From Prosthecobacter sp. (GTDB taxonomy: Bacteria; Verrucomicrobiota; Verrucomicrobiia; Verrucomicrobiales; Verrucomicrobiaceae): a stretch of DNA of 64,000 nt. The position numbers were made by a program, and so were the translations under genes. The notes under the pieces were generated by a model, which ran no database searches, was not told the origin of the DNA, and saw only the letters and a program-made list of their open reading frames with translations. The stretch's first letter is position 1. Every line of letters begins with the position of its first letter. Shown here one piece after another: positions 1 through 8,410 of the stretch. Where the stretch lies: positions 111,629-175,628 of the forward strand of contig JAFMIR010000003.1 of the NCBI GenBank assembly GCA_017853885.1, given 5' to 3'.

Positions 1-1827
1 GGCCATCGGGTATTGAAAAACGCCAGCGTTCTCATTTCGGTGGGCTCGTCGGTCATCTGCTTCATCGCCAGCTTGACCCTGCTCGCCACAAAGGGTGCCG
101 AAGGCACGGTAGGCATCCTGAAATTCATCGATATCGAGGGCATGAGTGCCGGCATCGATGCCATGATCGACGATCAAAGCCGCGGCATGATGTTCATCGT
201 GACGTTCATCGGCATGCTCGTTCATATTTTCTCGATGGGCTACATGAAGGACGACGAGGCCAAGCCGCGATTTTTCGGGTCGTTGTCGCTCTTCATGTTC
301 TCCATGACCGGTATTGTATTGGCGGGGAATCTGGTGATGATGTTCATCTACTGGGAACTCGTCGGTCTGAGCTCCTACCTGCTCATTGGCCACTGGTATG
401 AGAAGGCGAGCGCTGCCGAGGCCTGCAAGAAAGCCTTCCTCACGAACCGCATCGGCGACTTCGGCTTCATGATCGGGATCCTGATTCTTTTCGGCTTGAA
501 CAAGGGGGATCTGAACATCGACAATCTGCAGGATGCCTTTGTCACCGGCGGACCGCTAGCCGAGGCTCTGAAGAACAATCCTGGCATCATCACCGTCGCC
601 GCGCTTTGCCTTTTCATGGGCGCGGTTGGTAAATCCGCCCAATTTCCGCTGCATGTGTGGCTGCCTGACGCGATGGAAGGCCCCACACCGGTCTCTGCGC
701 TCATCCACGCCGCCACGATGGTGGCGGCCGGTGTTTACATGCTCGTGCGTGTGAGCTTTGTGATCGTCACACCACTGGCCGCAGAGACCATCGCGGGCAT
801 TGGCTGTTTCACCGCGCTGCTTGCAGCTCTGATGGCCACGCAGCAGGCTGATATCAAGCGCATCCTGGCCTACTCCACTCTCAGCCAGCTCGGTTACATG
901 GTCATGGCTGTCGGTGCTGTTGCGATGGTGGCCATTGATGGTCATGCAGCACACGGGGCGCATCCGGGACACCCGGCCATGTTTCATCTTTACACGCATG
1001 CCTTCTTCAAGGCGATGCTCTTCCTTGGCTCAGGAGCCGTCATCTATGCCTGCCATCATGAGCAGGATATCTGGAAGATGGGCGGTCTGTGGAAGCACAT
1101 GCCAATCACCTTTTGGACCTTCGCCATCGGCACCGCCGCCCTCATGGGCGTGCCGCCGCTGAGCGGTTTCTGGAGCAAGGAGGCCGTGCTCGGTGCCGCG
1201 TTCGACAGTGGCTGCCGAGTGCTCTTCTTGGCTGGTGCCGCCACCGCTGCATTGACCGCGTTTTACATGACGCGACTGCTCGTCGTGGCCTTTCTGGGCA
1301 AGGCCCGCACGGAATCCGCGCATCACGCTGTCGAAGTGCCGCTCATCATGGCGCTGCCGCTGCTTTTGTTGGCGGTTTTCTCTGTCTTTTCGGCTTCAGG
1401 AGTGTTTTCCGACTTCCTGCAGGCGATGAAGCCTGAGCACGTCGATGCTCCTGGGGAAGGTCATACCGTCCTCTGGACCTCCATCGCCGTGCTGTTGGTG
1501 GGTTCCATCAGCTCCTTTCTGCTCTACAAGGGCAAGGACAAGGATCCGGTGCGCATCAAGCTCTTCGCCAACAAGTTCTACTTCGATGAGATGTATGCCG
1601 TCATGGTGCGCATAGGCCAAGATGGTCTAGCGTGGGTGGTCACCGCGTTGGAGCGCATTTTGGTTGATGGCCTCGTTGCCCGCTTGCCCACAGCCCTTGT
1701 GGCTCGCATTGGTGCAGCGACTCGGATGCTTCAAGGAGGGCATCTGCAGGGTTATACCTTCCTTCTGGGGGCAGGCATCATCGCCGTGGTCTATCTTGTC
1801 GTCTTTGTGCTTCCCCGCACCCATTGA
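1..1827 (+). CDS. nuoL: NADH-quinone oxidoreductase subunit L (5' end outside window)
   Basis: This is the antiporter-like proton-pumping subunit at the distal end of the complex I membrane arm; it couples NADH:quinone electron transfer to proton translocation. The frame is open to base 1 (Gly-His-Arg-Val precede a TTG at 13), so the true start lies upstream and a few dozen N-terminal residues are missing compared with the usual 610-640. Visible signatures are the MFIYWELVGLSSYLLIG helix with its key Glu, the loop PDAMEGPTPVSALIHAATM, LAYSTLSQLGYMVMAVG, and a long hydrophobic C-terminal part matching the lateral helix region. nuoM starts 12 bp downstream and nuoN follows, the canonical order, so this is the end of a nuo operon. 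Identification is secure; only the start is unknown. Confidence 0.95.
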   Translation, partial: GHRVLKNASVLISVGSSVICFIASLTLLATKGAEGTVGILKFIDIEGMSAGIDAMIDDQSRGMMFIVTFIGMLVHIFSMGYMKDDEAKPRFFGSLSLFMFSMTGIVLAGNLVMMFIYWELVGLSSYLLIGHWYEKASAAEACKKAFLTNRIGDFGFMIGILILFGLNKGDLNIDNLQDAFVTGGPLAEALKNNPGIITVAALCLFMGAVGKSAQFPLHVWLPDAMEGPTPVSALIHAATMVAAGVYMLVRVSFVIVTPLAAETIAGIGCFTALLAALMATQQADIKRILAYSTLSQLGYMVMAVGAVAMVAIDGHAAHGAHPGHPAMFHLYTHAFFKAMLFLGSGAVIYACHHEQDIWKMGGLWKHMPITFWTFAIGTAALMGVPPLSGFWSKEAVLGAAFDSGCRVLFLAGAATAALTAFYMTRLLVVAFLGKARTESAHHAVEVPLIMALPLLLLAVFSVFSASGVFSDFLQAMKPEHVDAPGEGHTVLWTSIAVLLVGSISSFLLYKGKDKDPVRIKLFANKFYFDEMYAVMVRIGQDGLAWVVTALERILVDGLVARLPTALVARIGAATRMLQGGHLQGYTFLLGAGIIAVVYLVVFVLPRTH

Positions 1828-1839
1828 TTCCATTTCCGA

Positions 1840-3312
1840 ATGAGCGTCCTCGAAATCGTCATCCTGCTACCGGTCCTCGCTGCCCTCGCGGTCTTGTTCG
1901 GAGCGCCTGCCCGTGCCGCCTCCGTCGGTGCTACGCTGGTCAATTTGATCATCGTGTTGGCCCTGAGCTGGCAATACGCCGCGAAAGGCAGCACTGGGCT
2001 CGCCTTCACCCATGCGCGTGAAATTCTCGCCAATCCGGCGATGAGTTTTTCCGTCGGTGCGGATGGCGTCTCGCTCATTTTGGCCCTTTTGACCGCCATC
2101 GTGATGTTTGCGGCCGTTTGGCAGATCCAGGATCGTCCGGCCATTTTCTACGTTGCGTCACTTTTGATCGGCGGCGGCGCCTTGGGAGCCTTCCTGACGA
2201 CCGATGTTTTTTTCATCTACGCCTTCCATGAGCTGGCGCTGATCCCTACCTTCCTCATGATCGCCCTCCACGGCCACGCGGAGCCAATCGAGCGCAAAAA
2301 AGTCGCCTGGAAGGCCACGATCTATCTCGGCATCGGCAGCTTGGTGCTGCTTGCGGGCCTCGTGTGGCTCGTCGTCGAGTTCAGCGAAGGACCACACCTC
2401 ACGTTTGATCTCACCGCGCTGCGCAAAGTGGCGGTAAACTCACCGCTGCCGATCGAAAAGCAGGGCGCGATTTTCTTTGTGCTGCTGCTCGGCTTCGGCA
2501 CGCTCGTCAGCCTCTTCCCCTTCCATAGCTGGGCCGCTCCGGCGTACGCCACCGCGCCCACACCGGTCGCTATGCTGCATGCGGGCGTGCTGAAGAAATT
2601 CGGTCTCTATGGCCTGCTCCGCATCGCACTGCCACTTCTGCCGCAGGGTGCAAATGTTCCTTGGGTGCAAAACGCGTTGCTGCTCATGCTGCTGGGCAAC
2701 ATCCTCGTCATGGGCCTCGTCACCATCCGTGCCAGCCGCCTCGATGAAACGCTCGCCAACTCCAGCGTGATGCACATGGGCTACATCTTCCTCGCGCTCG
2801 CCGCGGGCAGCGAGATCGCACTGAAAGGCGCGGTGCTGCTCATGTTCGCCCATGGAGTGTCCATCGCGCTGCTGTTTGCGCTGACGGGCAAGATGCGCAA
2901 CCAGCTTGGCACCCTCGAATACAGCAAGCTCGGTGGGCTTGCTTCCCACGCGCCTGCCTTCACCGTGCTGTTTGCCTTTGGTGCCTTTGCCAGCATCGGC
3001 TTGCCAGGTCTTAGCAACTTTGCGGGTGAGGTTATGGTCTTCGCTGGTAGCTTCACCGGCTTCAAAGGAGTGCTCACGAATCTGCATTGGACCGTCATTT
3101 TCGCTCTGTGGGGCGTCGTCATGAGCGCTGTTTACATGCTCCGTGCCTACCGCAGCATCTTCCACGGCAGCGCCACAACCGGCCTGTTCATGAGTGACCC
3201 CGTCCTGCCGCAACGTCTTCCCCTCATCCTCATGGCCGCCACCCTTCTGCTTACCGGCTGCTGCCCTTGGCTGCTGCTGAACCTGCTCAAGGGTGCTCTG
3301 GCTGCCGGTTAA
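1840..3312 (+). CDS. nuoM: NADH-quinone oxidoreductase subunit M
   Basis: Second antiporter-like proton channel of complex I, an integral inner-membrane protein of 490 residues, normal for the family. The ATG at 1840 follows the nuoL stop by 12 bp. Family marks include FIYAFHELALIPTFLMI, which carries the essential membrane Glu, FPFHSWAAPAYATAPTPVAM followed by the conserved Lys region LHAGVLKKFGLYGLLR, and SSVMHMGYIFLALAAG. About 14 hydrophobic segments can be seen. It is flanked by nuoL and nuoN with 12-bp gaps on both sides, so co-transcription is near certain. Nothing unusual is visible. Confidence 0.96.
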   Translation: MSVLEIVILLPVLAALAVLFGAPARAASVGATLVNLIIVLALSWQYAAKGSTGLAFTHAREILANPAMSFSVGADGVSLILALLTAIVMFAAVWQIQDRPAIFYVASLLIGGGALGAFLTTDVFFIYAFHELALIPTFLMIALHGHAEPIERKKVAWKATIYLGIGSLVLLAGLVWLVVEFSEGPHLTFDLTALRKVAVNSPLPIEKQGAIFFVLLLGFGTLVSLFPFHSWAAPAYATAPTPVAMLHAGVLKKFGLYGLLRIALPLLPQGANVPWVQNALLLMLLGNILVMGLVTIRASRLDETLANSSVMHMGYIFLALAAGSEIALKGAVLLMFAHGVSIALLFALTGKMRNQLGTLEYSKLGGLASHAPAFTVLFAFGAFASIGLPGLSNFAGEVMVFAGSFTGFKGVLTNLHWTVIFALWGVVMSAVYMLRAYRSIFHGSATTGLFMSDPVLPQRLPLILMAATLLLTGCCPWLLLNLLKGALAAG

Positions 3313-3324
3313 TCTCGTCCTTCC

Positions 3325-4788
3325 ATGTCCGTCTTCACCCTCGAAGCCAGCCTCGCCCTCCTCGGCCTCGTCCTCCTCTTGCTGGAGGCCTTTCGGCCGG
3401 AGATCTCACGCCGAACGCTCGGCTACACAGCCATGGCTGGCACCGCGCTTGCACTCGTGCTGCTTCCTGCTTGTGGCACCCAGCTTCCTGCCTTCATGCA
3501 GCCCTGGCACCAGATCGATACGCTGGCGCTCTTTTACAAAGGCTTCGCCCTTGTCATCACATTGCTTGTGCTGTGGCTCACCCTGGAATGCGCTCCTTAT
3601 CTCACGCGTTTCACGCTCGATGGCAAGCTCGGCGAGATGTTCAGCCTGCCGCTCATTGTCTGCGCAGGCATGATGTGGATGGCCTCCGCCCGCGACCTCG
3701 TCACGGTCTTCATTTCGCTGGAGCTCGTCACCATCACCTTCTACGTCCTCGTCGCCTTCGCACGAAAGAGCGCCCTCAGCCTCGAAGCTGGCGTGAAATA
3801 CCTCATCCTCGGCGCCTTGAGCACCGGCGTGCTCGTTTATGGCATCGCCTGGGTTTACGGTGCCACCGGCAGCATGAATTTCGACGCCATCGGCAAGGCG
3901 CTCGCCGATCCGGCCACCAGCAAGGCCACCGCGCTTTTTGGAGCCGCGCTCATCCTCGTCGGTCTCGGCTTCAAGGTCGCCGCCGCGCCCTTCCACATGT
4001 GGGTGCCGGATGTGTATCAAGGCGCGCCCACGCCGGTGACTACCTTCCTTTCTGTCGGATCGAAGGCGGCTGGCTTCGTCGTGCTCACCCGCGCTCTAGA
4101 AGCCTTCGTCGCCAAGGGATCTCTCATCGCTAGCGAAGTTCAGGGTGTTCTGCTCATTGGCGGATCGCTCACCGTCCTTCTTGGCAGCCTGCCTGCCATG
4201 TTCCAGAACAGCGTGAAACGCCTGCTCGCCTATTCGAGCATCAGTCACGCCGGTTACCTGCTTCTCGCGCTCGCCTGCGGCAGCGGCGGCCGCTTCGATA
4301 TCGGCAGTAGCGGCATCGTCGCTTTCTACCTCGCTACGTACTTGCCCATGACCGTGCTTGGCTTCCTTGCGCTAGGACTCATGCGTGTGAACGGTCAGGG
4401 CGAGGATCTCAGTGATTTCCAAGGCCTCGCGAAACGCTCGCCGATCCTTGCGCTCATCATCACCATCGCCTTCGCTAGCCTCGCTGGCCTCCCGCTGACG
4501 GCCGGATTCATCGGTAAGATGTTTGTCTTCCTCAGCCTCGTTGATCAGGGTTGTTGGGGAGCGCTGAGCTGCGCGGTCATTGCCGCTGCTGCCGGCTTCT
4601 ATTACTACTTCCGCATCATCCTTTCGATGTACACTACGAACGGTGTCGAAAAAGCCCCGCTCACTGTCTCGCCACTCGCCAGGGTGGTGGCTACTGCGCT
4701 AGCAGGGATCATCTTGATTCTTGGCGTCTATCCTCGCCCACTTGAGAAGGTGCTCACGCCTCCGCCTTCGGGCGTTGTTGAGAAGTAA
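3325..4788 (+). CDS. nuoN: NADH-quinone oxidoreductase subunit N
   Basis: Third antiporter-like subunit of the complex I membrane arm, 487 residues with about 14 membrane segments. Diagnostic stretches are VFISLELVTITFYVLVAF, AAPFHMWVPDVYQGAPTPVT and KRLLAYSSISHAGYLLLALA, plus SLAGLPLTAGFIGKMFVFLS near the C-terminus. The ATG is 12 bp after the nuoM stop. It is probably the last nuo gene; the next gene on the strand starts 11 bp after its stop but encodes a secreted protein unrelated to complex I. Confidence 0.96.
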   Translation: MSVFTLEASLALLGLVLLLLEAFRPEISRRTLGYTAMAGTALALVLLPACGTQLPAFMQPWHQIDTLALFYKGFALVITLLVLWLTLECAPYLTRFTLDGKLGEMFSLPLIVCAGMMWMASARDLVTVFISLELVTITFYVLVAFARKSALSLEAGVKYLILGALSTGVLVYGIAWVYGATGSMNFDAIGKALADPATSKATALFGAALILVGLGFKVAAAPFHMWVPDVYQGAPTPVTTFLSVGSKAAGFVVLTRALEAFVAKGSLIASEVQGVLLIGGSLTVLLGSLPAMFQNSVKRLLAYSSISHAGYLLLALACGSGGRFDIGSSGIVAFYLATYLPMTVLGFLALGLMRVNGQGEDLSDFQGLAKRSPILALIITIAFASLAGLPLTAGFIGKMFVFLSLVDQGCWGALSCAVIAAAAGFYYYFRIILSMYTTNGVEKAPLTVSPLARVVATALAGIILILGVYPRPLEKVLTPPPSGVVEK

Positions 4789-4799
4789 ACCATCCTTTC

Positions 4800-6074
4800 A
4801 TGAGTTTTCGCTTCCTTATGTTAGCTGTTGCCAGCTTTGGCACGGCGTTACTGTCTCTCGTTGCGCAGGAAGAGCAGCGAGAGCGGCGGGCACCGGAGCT
4901 TGCAGCGAATCTGGATGCGCTCATCAATGTGGCCACGATCTGGACCACCTCCTCGGATGGGCTGGAGATGCTCTACGCGCCCAAGCTCGATGACCCGAAG
5001 CAGCAGAAAAAGCCGCCGCAGTTTGAGTGGATGAATGCGGAGAAGTCCCGCGCCCGCTTTTCCCGCCACATGTTCTCGAATGTGGAGACAAAGCTCACGA
5101 TGTTCGGTGGCTCGATCAAGGTTGAGGAGGCCGTACTGGAGTTTGTGAATGGCAAGGCGGCGAAAACGACGATCTCCTTCTACAATCGCGGCGATAGCGG
5201 TGACATCGAGGTGAAGGACTTTGACCGCATCTTCAAAACGATTGGCCAGAACCTTGGCCAAGTCCTGAAGGTGTCTCCAAAGCGCCAGATCAACTCGACG
5301 AATGCCGCGCTGCCCGTGGCGGGCTGGATGTGGACCTCGCCACAGGCCACGGCACTACTCGAGTACAACGAATACAACCTGCCGGGAAAGGTGATCAAAC
5401 CGGAATTCCTCCGCCTGAAGCTGGCCGCGCCGGGGCAGAGCGACTACACGATGGGCAAGATGGTCACTGGTGTGCAGAGCATGGAGCTCATCAAGCGCGT
5501 GACAAAGAAGCCGGACGGTGAGGTTTACATCACTGGCGTGCCGATGGTGGACCAAGGGCAGAAGGGCTACTGCGTGGCTGCCAGCTGCCAGCGCCTCTTT
5601 GAATACATGCGCATTCCATGTGACCAGCACGAGATGGCGCAACTCGTGAGCGTGGATGCGGAAAGCGGTGCAAACGTCTTCGGCATGCAAAAGAGCCTCG
5701 CGAAGATCGACCAGCGCTTCAAGGTTGCCTTCAAGCCGTTGGTAAATCCGGAGTTGTACTACAACAACGGCAAGCGCCGGGTGTCGGAGAAGGAGTTCAT
5801 GAACCTCGTGAAGGAGTATGTGAACAAAGGCGTGCCGTTGCTGTGGGCGCTGGAGCTCGGCAAAGCGCAAGAGGACCCGCCGCTGCCCGGCAGCGGTCAG
5901 ACCCGCGGCGGCCACATGCGCATGATCATCGGCTACAAGTTAGAGAAAAATCAAGTGATGCAGATCCTCTTCACTGATTCGTGGGGAGCAGGCCACGAGC
6001 TGAAGCGCATGCGAGCTTACGATGCTTATGATGTGACGATCGGCCTCTACTCGATGGCGCCTCGTGGCCTTTGA
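4800..6074 (+). CDS. Secreted C39-like papain-fold cysteine protease-like protein
   Basis: A 424-residue protein with an N-terminal signal peptide (MSFRFLMLAVASFGTALLSL, likely cut near residue 22). The C-terminal third looks like a papain-fold/C39-type domain: Cys258 in GQKGYCVAAS, His372 in RGGHMRMIIGY and Asp393 in TDSWG are in the order and spacing of a Cys-His-Asp triad. The N-terminal 240 residues are not recognised and appear alpha/beta and charged. The gene begins 11 bp after nuoN, so it may be read through from the nuo operon, although no complex I role is known for such proteins. Verrucomicrobiota and Planctomycetes carry many such secreted proteins of unknown function. Protease activity, as opposed to a cysteine-containing binding domain, is an inference. 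Confidence 0.6.
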   Translation: MSFRFLMLAVASFGTALLSLVAQEEQRERRAPELAANLDALINVATIWTTSSDGLEMLYAPKLDDPKQQKKPPQFEWMNAEKSRARFSRHMFSNVETKLTMFGGSIKVEEAVLEFVNGKAAKTTISFYNRGDSGDIEVKDFDRIFKTIGQNLGQVLKVSPKRQINSTNAALPVAGWMWTSPQATALLEYNEYNLPGKVIKPEFLRLKLAAPGQSDYTMGKMVTGVQSMELIKRVTKKPDGEVYITGVPMVDQGQKGYCVAASCQRLFEYMRIPCDQHEMAQLVSVDAESGANVFGMQKSLAKIDQRFKVAFKPLVNPELYYNNGKRRVSEKEFMNLVKEYVNKGVPLLWALELGKAQEDPPLPGSGQTRGGHMRMIIGYKLEKNQVMQILFTDSWGAGHELKRMRAYDAYDVTIGLYSMAPRGL

Positions 6075-6075
6075 A

Positions 6076-6507
6076 TCACGTTTTTCGGCCTTCCTCGACG
6101 TCCATGAGATCAAAGAAGACGACGATGTCGTCGCGGTCACCCAGACCGGCTTCTTCCTTTTGTTTCTGCAGACCATTGGAGGCTGCATCGCGCCAACCGC
6201 GCTTGTTCATGAACCCGTTCCAGATCTCCATTTGTTCTGCATCTGGGCGGCGGCCGTTTTGGAAGCACCATTCGAGCACTTCCTCGTCTGTGCCGCCTTC
6301 CAGCGTGCGCCGGGTGAGTTCCTCAAAGCTCACGCCGAGGAAGCGGCACACGCGGTCGTCAAAGGTGCGGCTGCCCTCGATGAAGCCGAGGTGGTAGCCA
6401 TCGGGCAGTTTACCCTCGCGGGCGAAGTAGCGGATCTTGTCGAGGATGCGGCCAAAGACGCAGATGCCGCCGACGGTGTCACGAGGAGAACGAAAGGGGA
6501 ATGCCAT
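6076..6507 (-). CDS. DUF5069 domain-containing protein
   Basis: A soluble 143-residue protein matching my recollection of the DUF5069 family: an N-terminal PRDTVGGICVFGRILDKIR segment, a GFIEGSRTFDDRVCRFLGV core, and a WCFQNGRRPDAEQMEIWNGF stretch. No signal peptide or membrane segment is present. Function is unknown. The family is common in Verrucomicrobiota and Planctomycetes. It converges with the preceding gene (stops 2 bp apart) and is divergent from the oxidoreductase at 6578, leaving about 70 bp between their starts. Confidence 0.75.
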   Translation of the reverse strand: MAFPFRSPRDTVGGICVFGRILDKIRYFAREGKLPDGYHLGFIEGSRTFDDRVCRFLGVSFEELTRRTLEGGTDEEVLEWCFQNGRRPDAEQMEIWNGFMNKRGWRDAASNGLQKQKEEAGLGDRDDIVVFFDLMDVEEGRKT

Positions 6508-6577
6508 GCGGCCTCCTTAGGCCGGGTTGCAAACTTCGCAAGGGCGCGGCCCTTGCCTGCGATATGTGATCACCATC

Positions 6578-7852
6578 ATGAATCGCCGCTCCTTCATTCA
6601 CCAAACGTCCGCGCTCGCCGCGGCTGCCTCCATTGCTAAACTCCGCGCTGCGGACGCAGCTCAAAAGAAGCTCAAGGTCGCTGTCGTCGCTTTGGGACGT
6701 GGCATGGGACACGTGAGTGCCTTGCTGAAGATCCCGAACGTGGAGATCGCCTATTTGGCCGAGGTGGATCCAAAGCGTCTTGAAGCCGGCCTGAAGGTGG
6801 TGAACGCCACGCAACAAGTCTCCTGCCAGGGCGTGAAGGACTTCCGCACCTTCCTCGATGACAAGACGCTCGATGCCGTCTTCATCGCCACGCCGAATTT
6901 CTGGCACACGCCTGCTGCGCTGCTGTGCATGCAGGCCGGGAAGCACGTGTATGTCGAGAAGCCCGGCAGCCAGAATGCGAACGAGGCGGAGATGATCGTG
7001 GCCGCGGCAAAGAAATACGACCGCCTCGTGCAAATGGGAAACCAGCGTCGCACCTGGATGAAAGACGCCATCAACGCGTTGCATGAGGGCGCCATCGGCA
7101 CGGCGCGCTTTGCCCGCGGATTTTACTACAACAGCCGAAAGACCGTGACCGTGAATGAAAAGCCTGCGCCTGCCGATCTGGATTTCAATTTGTGGCAGGG
7201 GCCGGTGCCGGATGATGCCAAGCATGATCCGAAGAAGATTGCGCACTACGACTGGCACTGGTTCTGGCACTGGGGAAATGGCGAACTGGGTAACAACGGC
7301 ATCCACACGCTCGACATCCTGCGCTGGGGCCTGAAGGGCGAGTATCCGCTGAAGGTGACATACAATGGCGGTCGCTACTTCTATGATGATGCGCAGGAGA
7401 CGCCGGACACGGGCACGGCGGTTTATGACTTTGGTCATGCGGGCTGCGAGTGGGTGCAAAGCTCCTGCCATCCGCGTGCGGCGGAGAAAAACATCGGCGA
7501 GGTCGTCTTCTATGGCGACAAAGGCACGATGGCTATCTCACGCGATAGCTGGTCGATTTTTGATCCGAAGGGTGCGGAGATCAGCAAGGGCAAGGCGAGT
7601 ACAGCTGGCACTGGCGATGTGTCTCACATCGGCAATTTCCTCGACGCCATCCGTGGCGAAGCGAAGCTCAACAGCCCCATCGATGAAGGACAGAAGAGCA
7701 CGATGATGTGCCACCTCGGCAACATGGCCTATCGCACGAACACGGTGGTGCGCTGTGATCCGAAGACGGGCAAGATTCTCGACAACGCTGCCGCGGAAAA
7801 GTGGTGGGGCCGCGAGGGTGGCTATCGCAAGGGCTGGGATGTGAAACTTTGA
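6578..7852 (+). CDS. Gfo/Idh/MocA family oxidoreductase with Tat-type signal
   Basis: A probable NAD(P)-dependent sugar or polyol dehydrogenase of 424 residues. The ATG at 6578 is preferred over an upstream TTG because it places MNRRSFIHQTSALAAAASI at the N-terminus, a Tat-like signal with twin Arg and a hydrophobic stretch. The Rossmann domain follows (VAVVALGRGMGHVSALLKIP, then AEVDPKR), with the family EKP motif in VYVEKPGS supplying the catalytic Lys. The C-terminal domain contains WHWFWHWGNGELGNNGIHTL, typical of secreted members in Verrucomicrobiota and Planctomycetes. These usually occur in carbohydrate utilisation settings, but no glycosidase lies nearby. The substrate cannot be deduced. 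Confidence 0.93.
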   Translation: MNRRSFIHQTSALAAAASIAKLRAADAAQKKLKVAVVALGRGMGHVSALLKIPNVEIAYLAEVDPKRLEAGLKVVNATQQVSCQGVKDFRTFLDDKTLDAVFIATPNFWHTPAALLCMQAGKHVYVEKPGSQNANEAEMIVAAAKKYDRLVQMGNQRRTWMKDAINALHEGAIGTARFARGFYYNSRKTVTVNEKPAPADLDFNLWQGPVPDDAKHDPKKIAHYDWHWFWHWGNGELGNNGIHTLDILRWGLKGEYPLKVTYNGGRYFYDDAQETPDTGTAVYDFGHAGCEWVQSSCHPRAAEKNIGEVVFYGDKGTMAISRDSWSIFDPKGAEISKGKASTAGTGDVSHIGNFLDAIRGEAKLNSPIDEGQKSTMMCHLGNMAYRTNTVVRCDPKTGKILDNAAAEKWWGREGGYRKGWDVKL

Positions 7853-7858
7853 GCCCTG

Positions 7859-8410
7859 TCAATTGACCCGCTGCTTCAGGATTTCGCGGAAGGACTTGCC
7901 ATCGAAGGTGAGGTTTTCCAGCACGGCCGTACCGTGATGGACGCGCACCTCGGCGATGACGCCTTTGCTGCCGCGGATGCTTTCGGCGAACCATTTGTCG
8001 GCTTCGGGGGCGAGGGCTTCGTTGAGGTAAAACCGGTCGAAAGGCCATTCGATGTGGGCTTTGCCCTCGGACTCCCAGCGGACGGTGACGCGAACGAAGT
8101 CTCCGGAGGCCGGAGGTTCGGCCTGGAGCTCGTCGAGGACTGTGAGGCCATCGGTGCCGGTCTTCAGCGTGGCGTAGGCATGCTGGCCTCTGTGGAGTTT
8201 GGCACTCTTCGCGATAGCGACGTCATCTTGGTCCGGTCGCACGGCGAGGTAGCGGCCACGAAGTGGATCGTATGGATCAGGTGCGGAGCATTTGAGGCGG
8301 ATGAGCGTGCCTTTGGAGAGCGTTTGCTCGTAACGGAAAATTTGTGAGAGCGGCACGGCCCACTGTGCGAGTGAAATGAGGGCAAAGAGGATGAGCGGGA
8401 GAGCTTTCAT
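7859..8410 (-). CDS. GDYXXLXY-type membrane-anchored protein
   Basis: A 183-residue protein with an N-terminal signal or anchor (MKALPLILFALISLAQWAVP) and a degenerate form of the family motif, LRGRYLAV instead of GDYxxLxY, after DPYDP. The second conserved block, FYLNEALAPEADKW, resembles the FYLPEG region of the family. Its ATG overlaps the stop of the DUF2157 gene by 4 bp, so the two are translationally coupled; this pairing is recurrent in many bacteria. Function is unknown. The Asp-to-Arg change in the motif is a deviation but the surrounding spacing is kept. Confidence 0.78.
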   Translation of the reverse strand: MKALPLILFALISLAQWAVPLSQIFRYEQTLSKGTLIRLKCSAPDPYDPLRGRYLAVRPDQDDVAIAKSAKLHRGQHAYATLKTGTDGLTVLDELQAEPPASGDFVRVTVRWESEGKAHIEWPFDRFYLNEALAPEADKWFAESIRGSKGVIAEVRVHHGTAVLENLTFDGKSFREILKQRVN

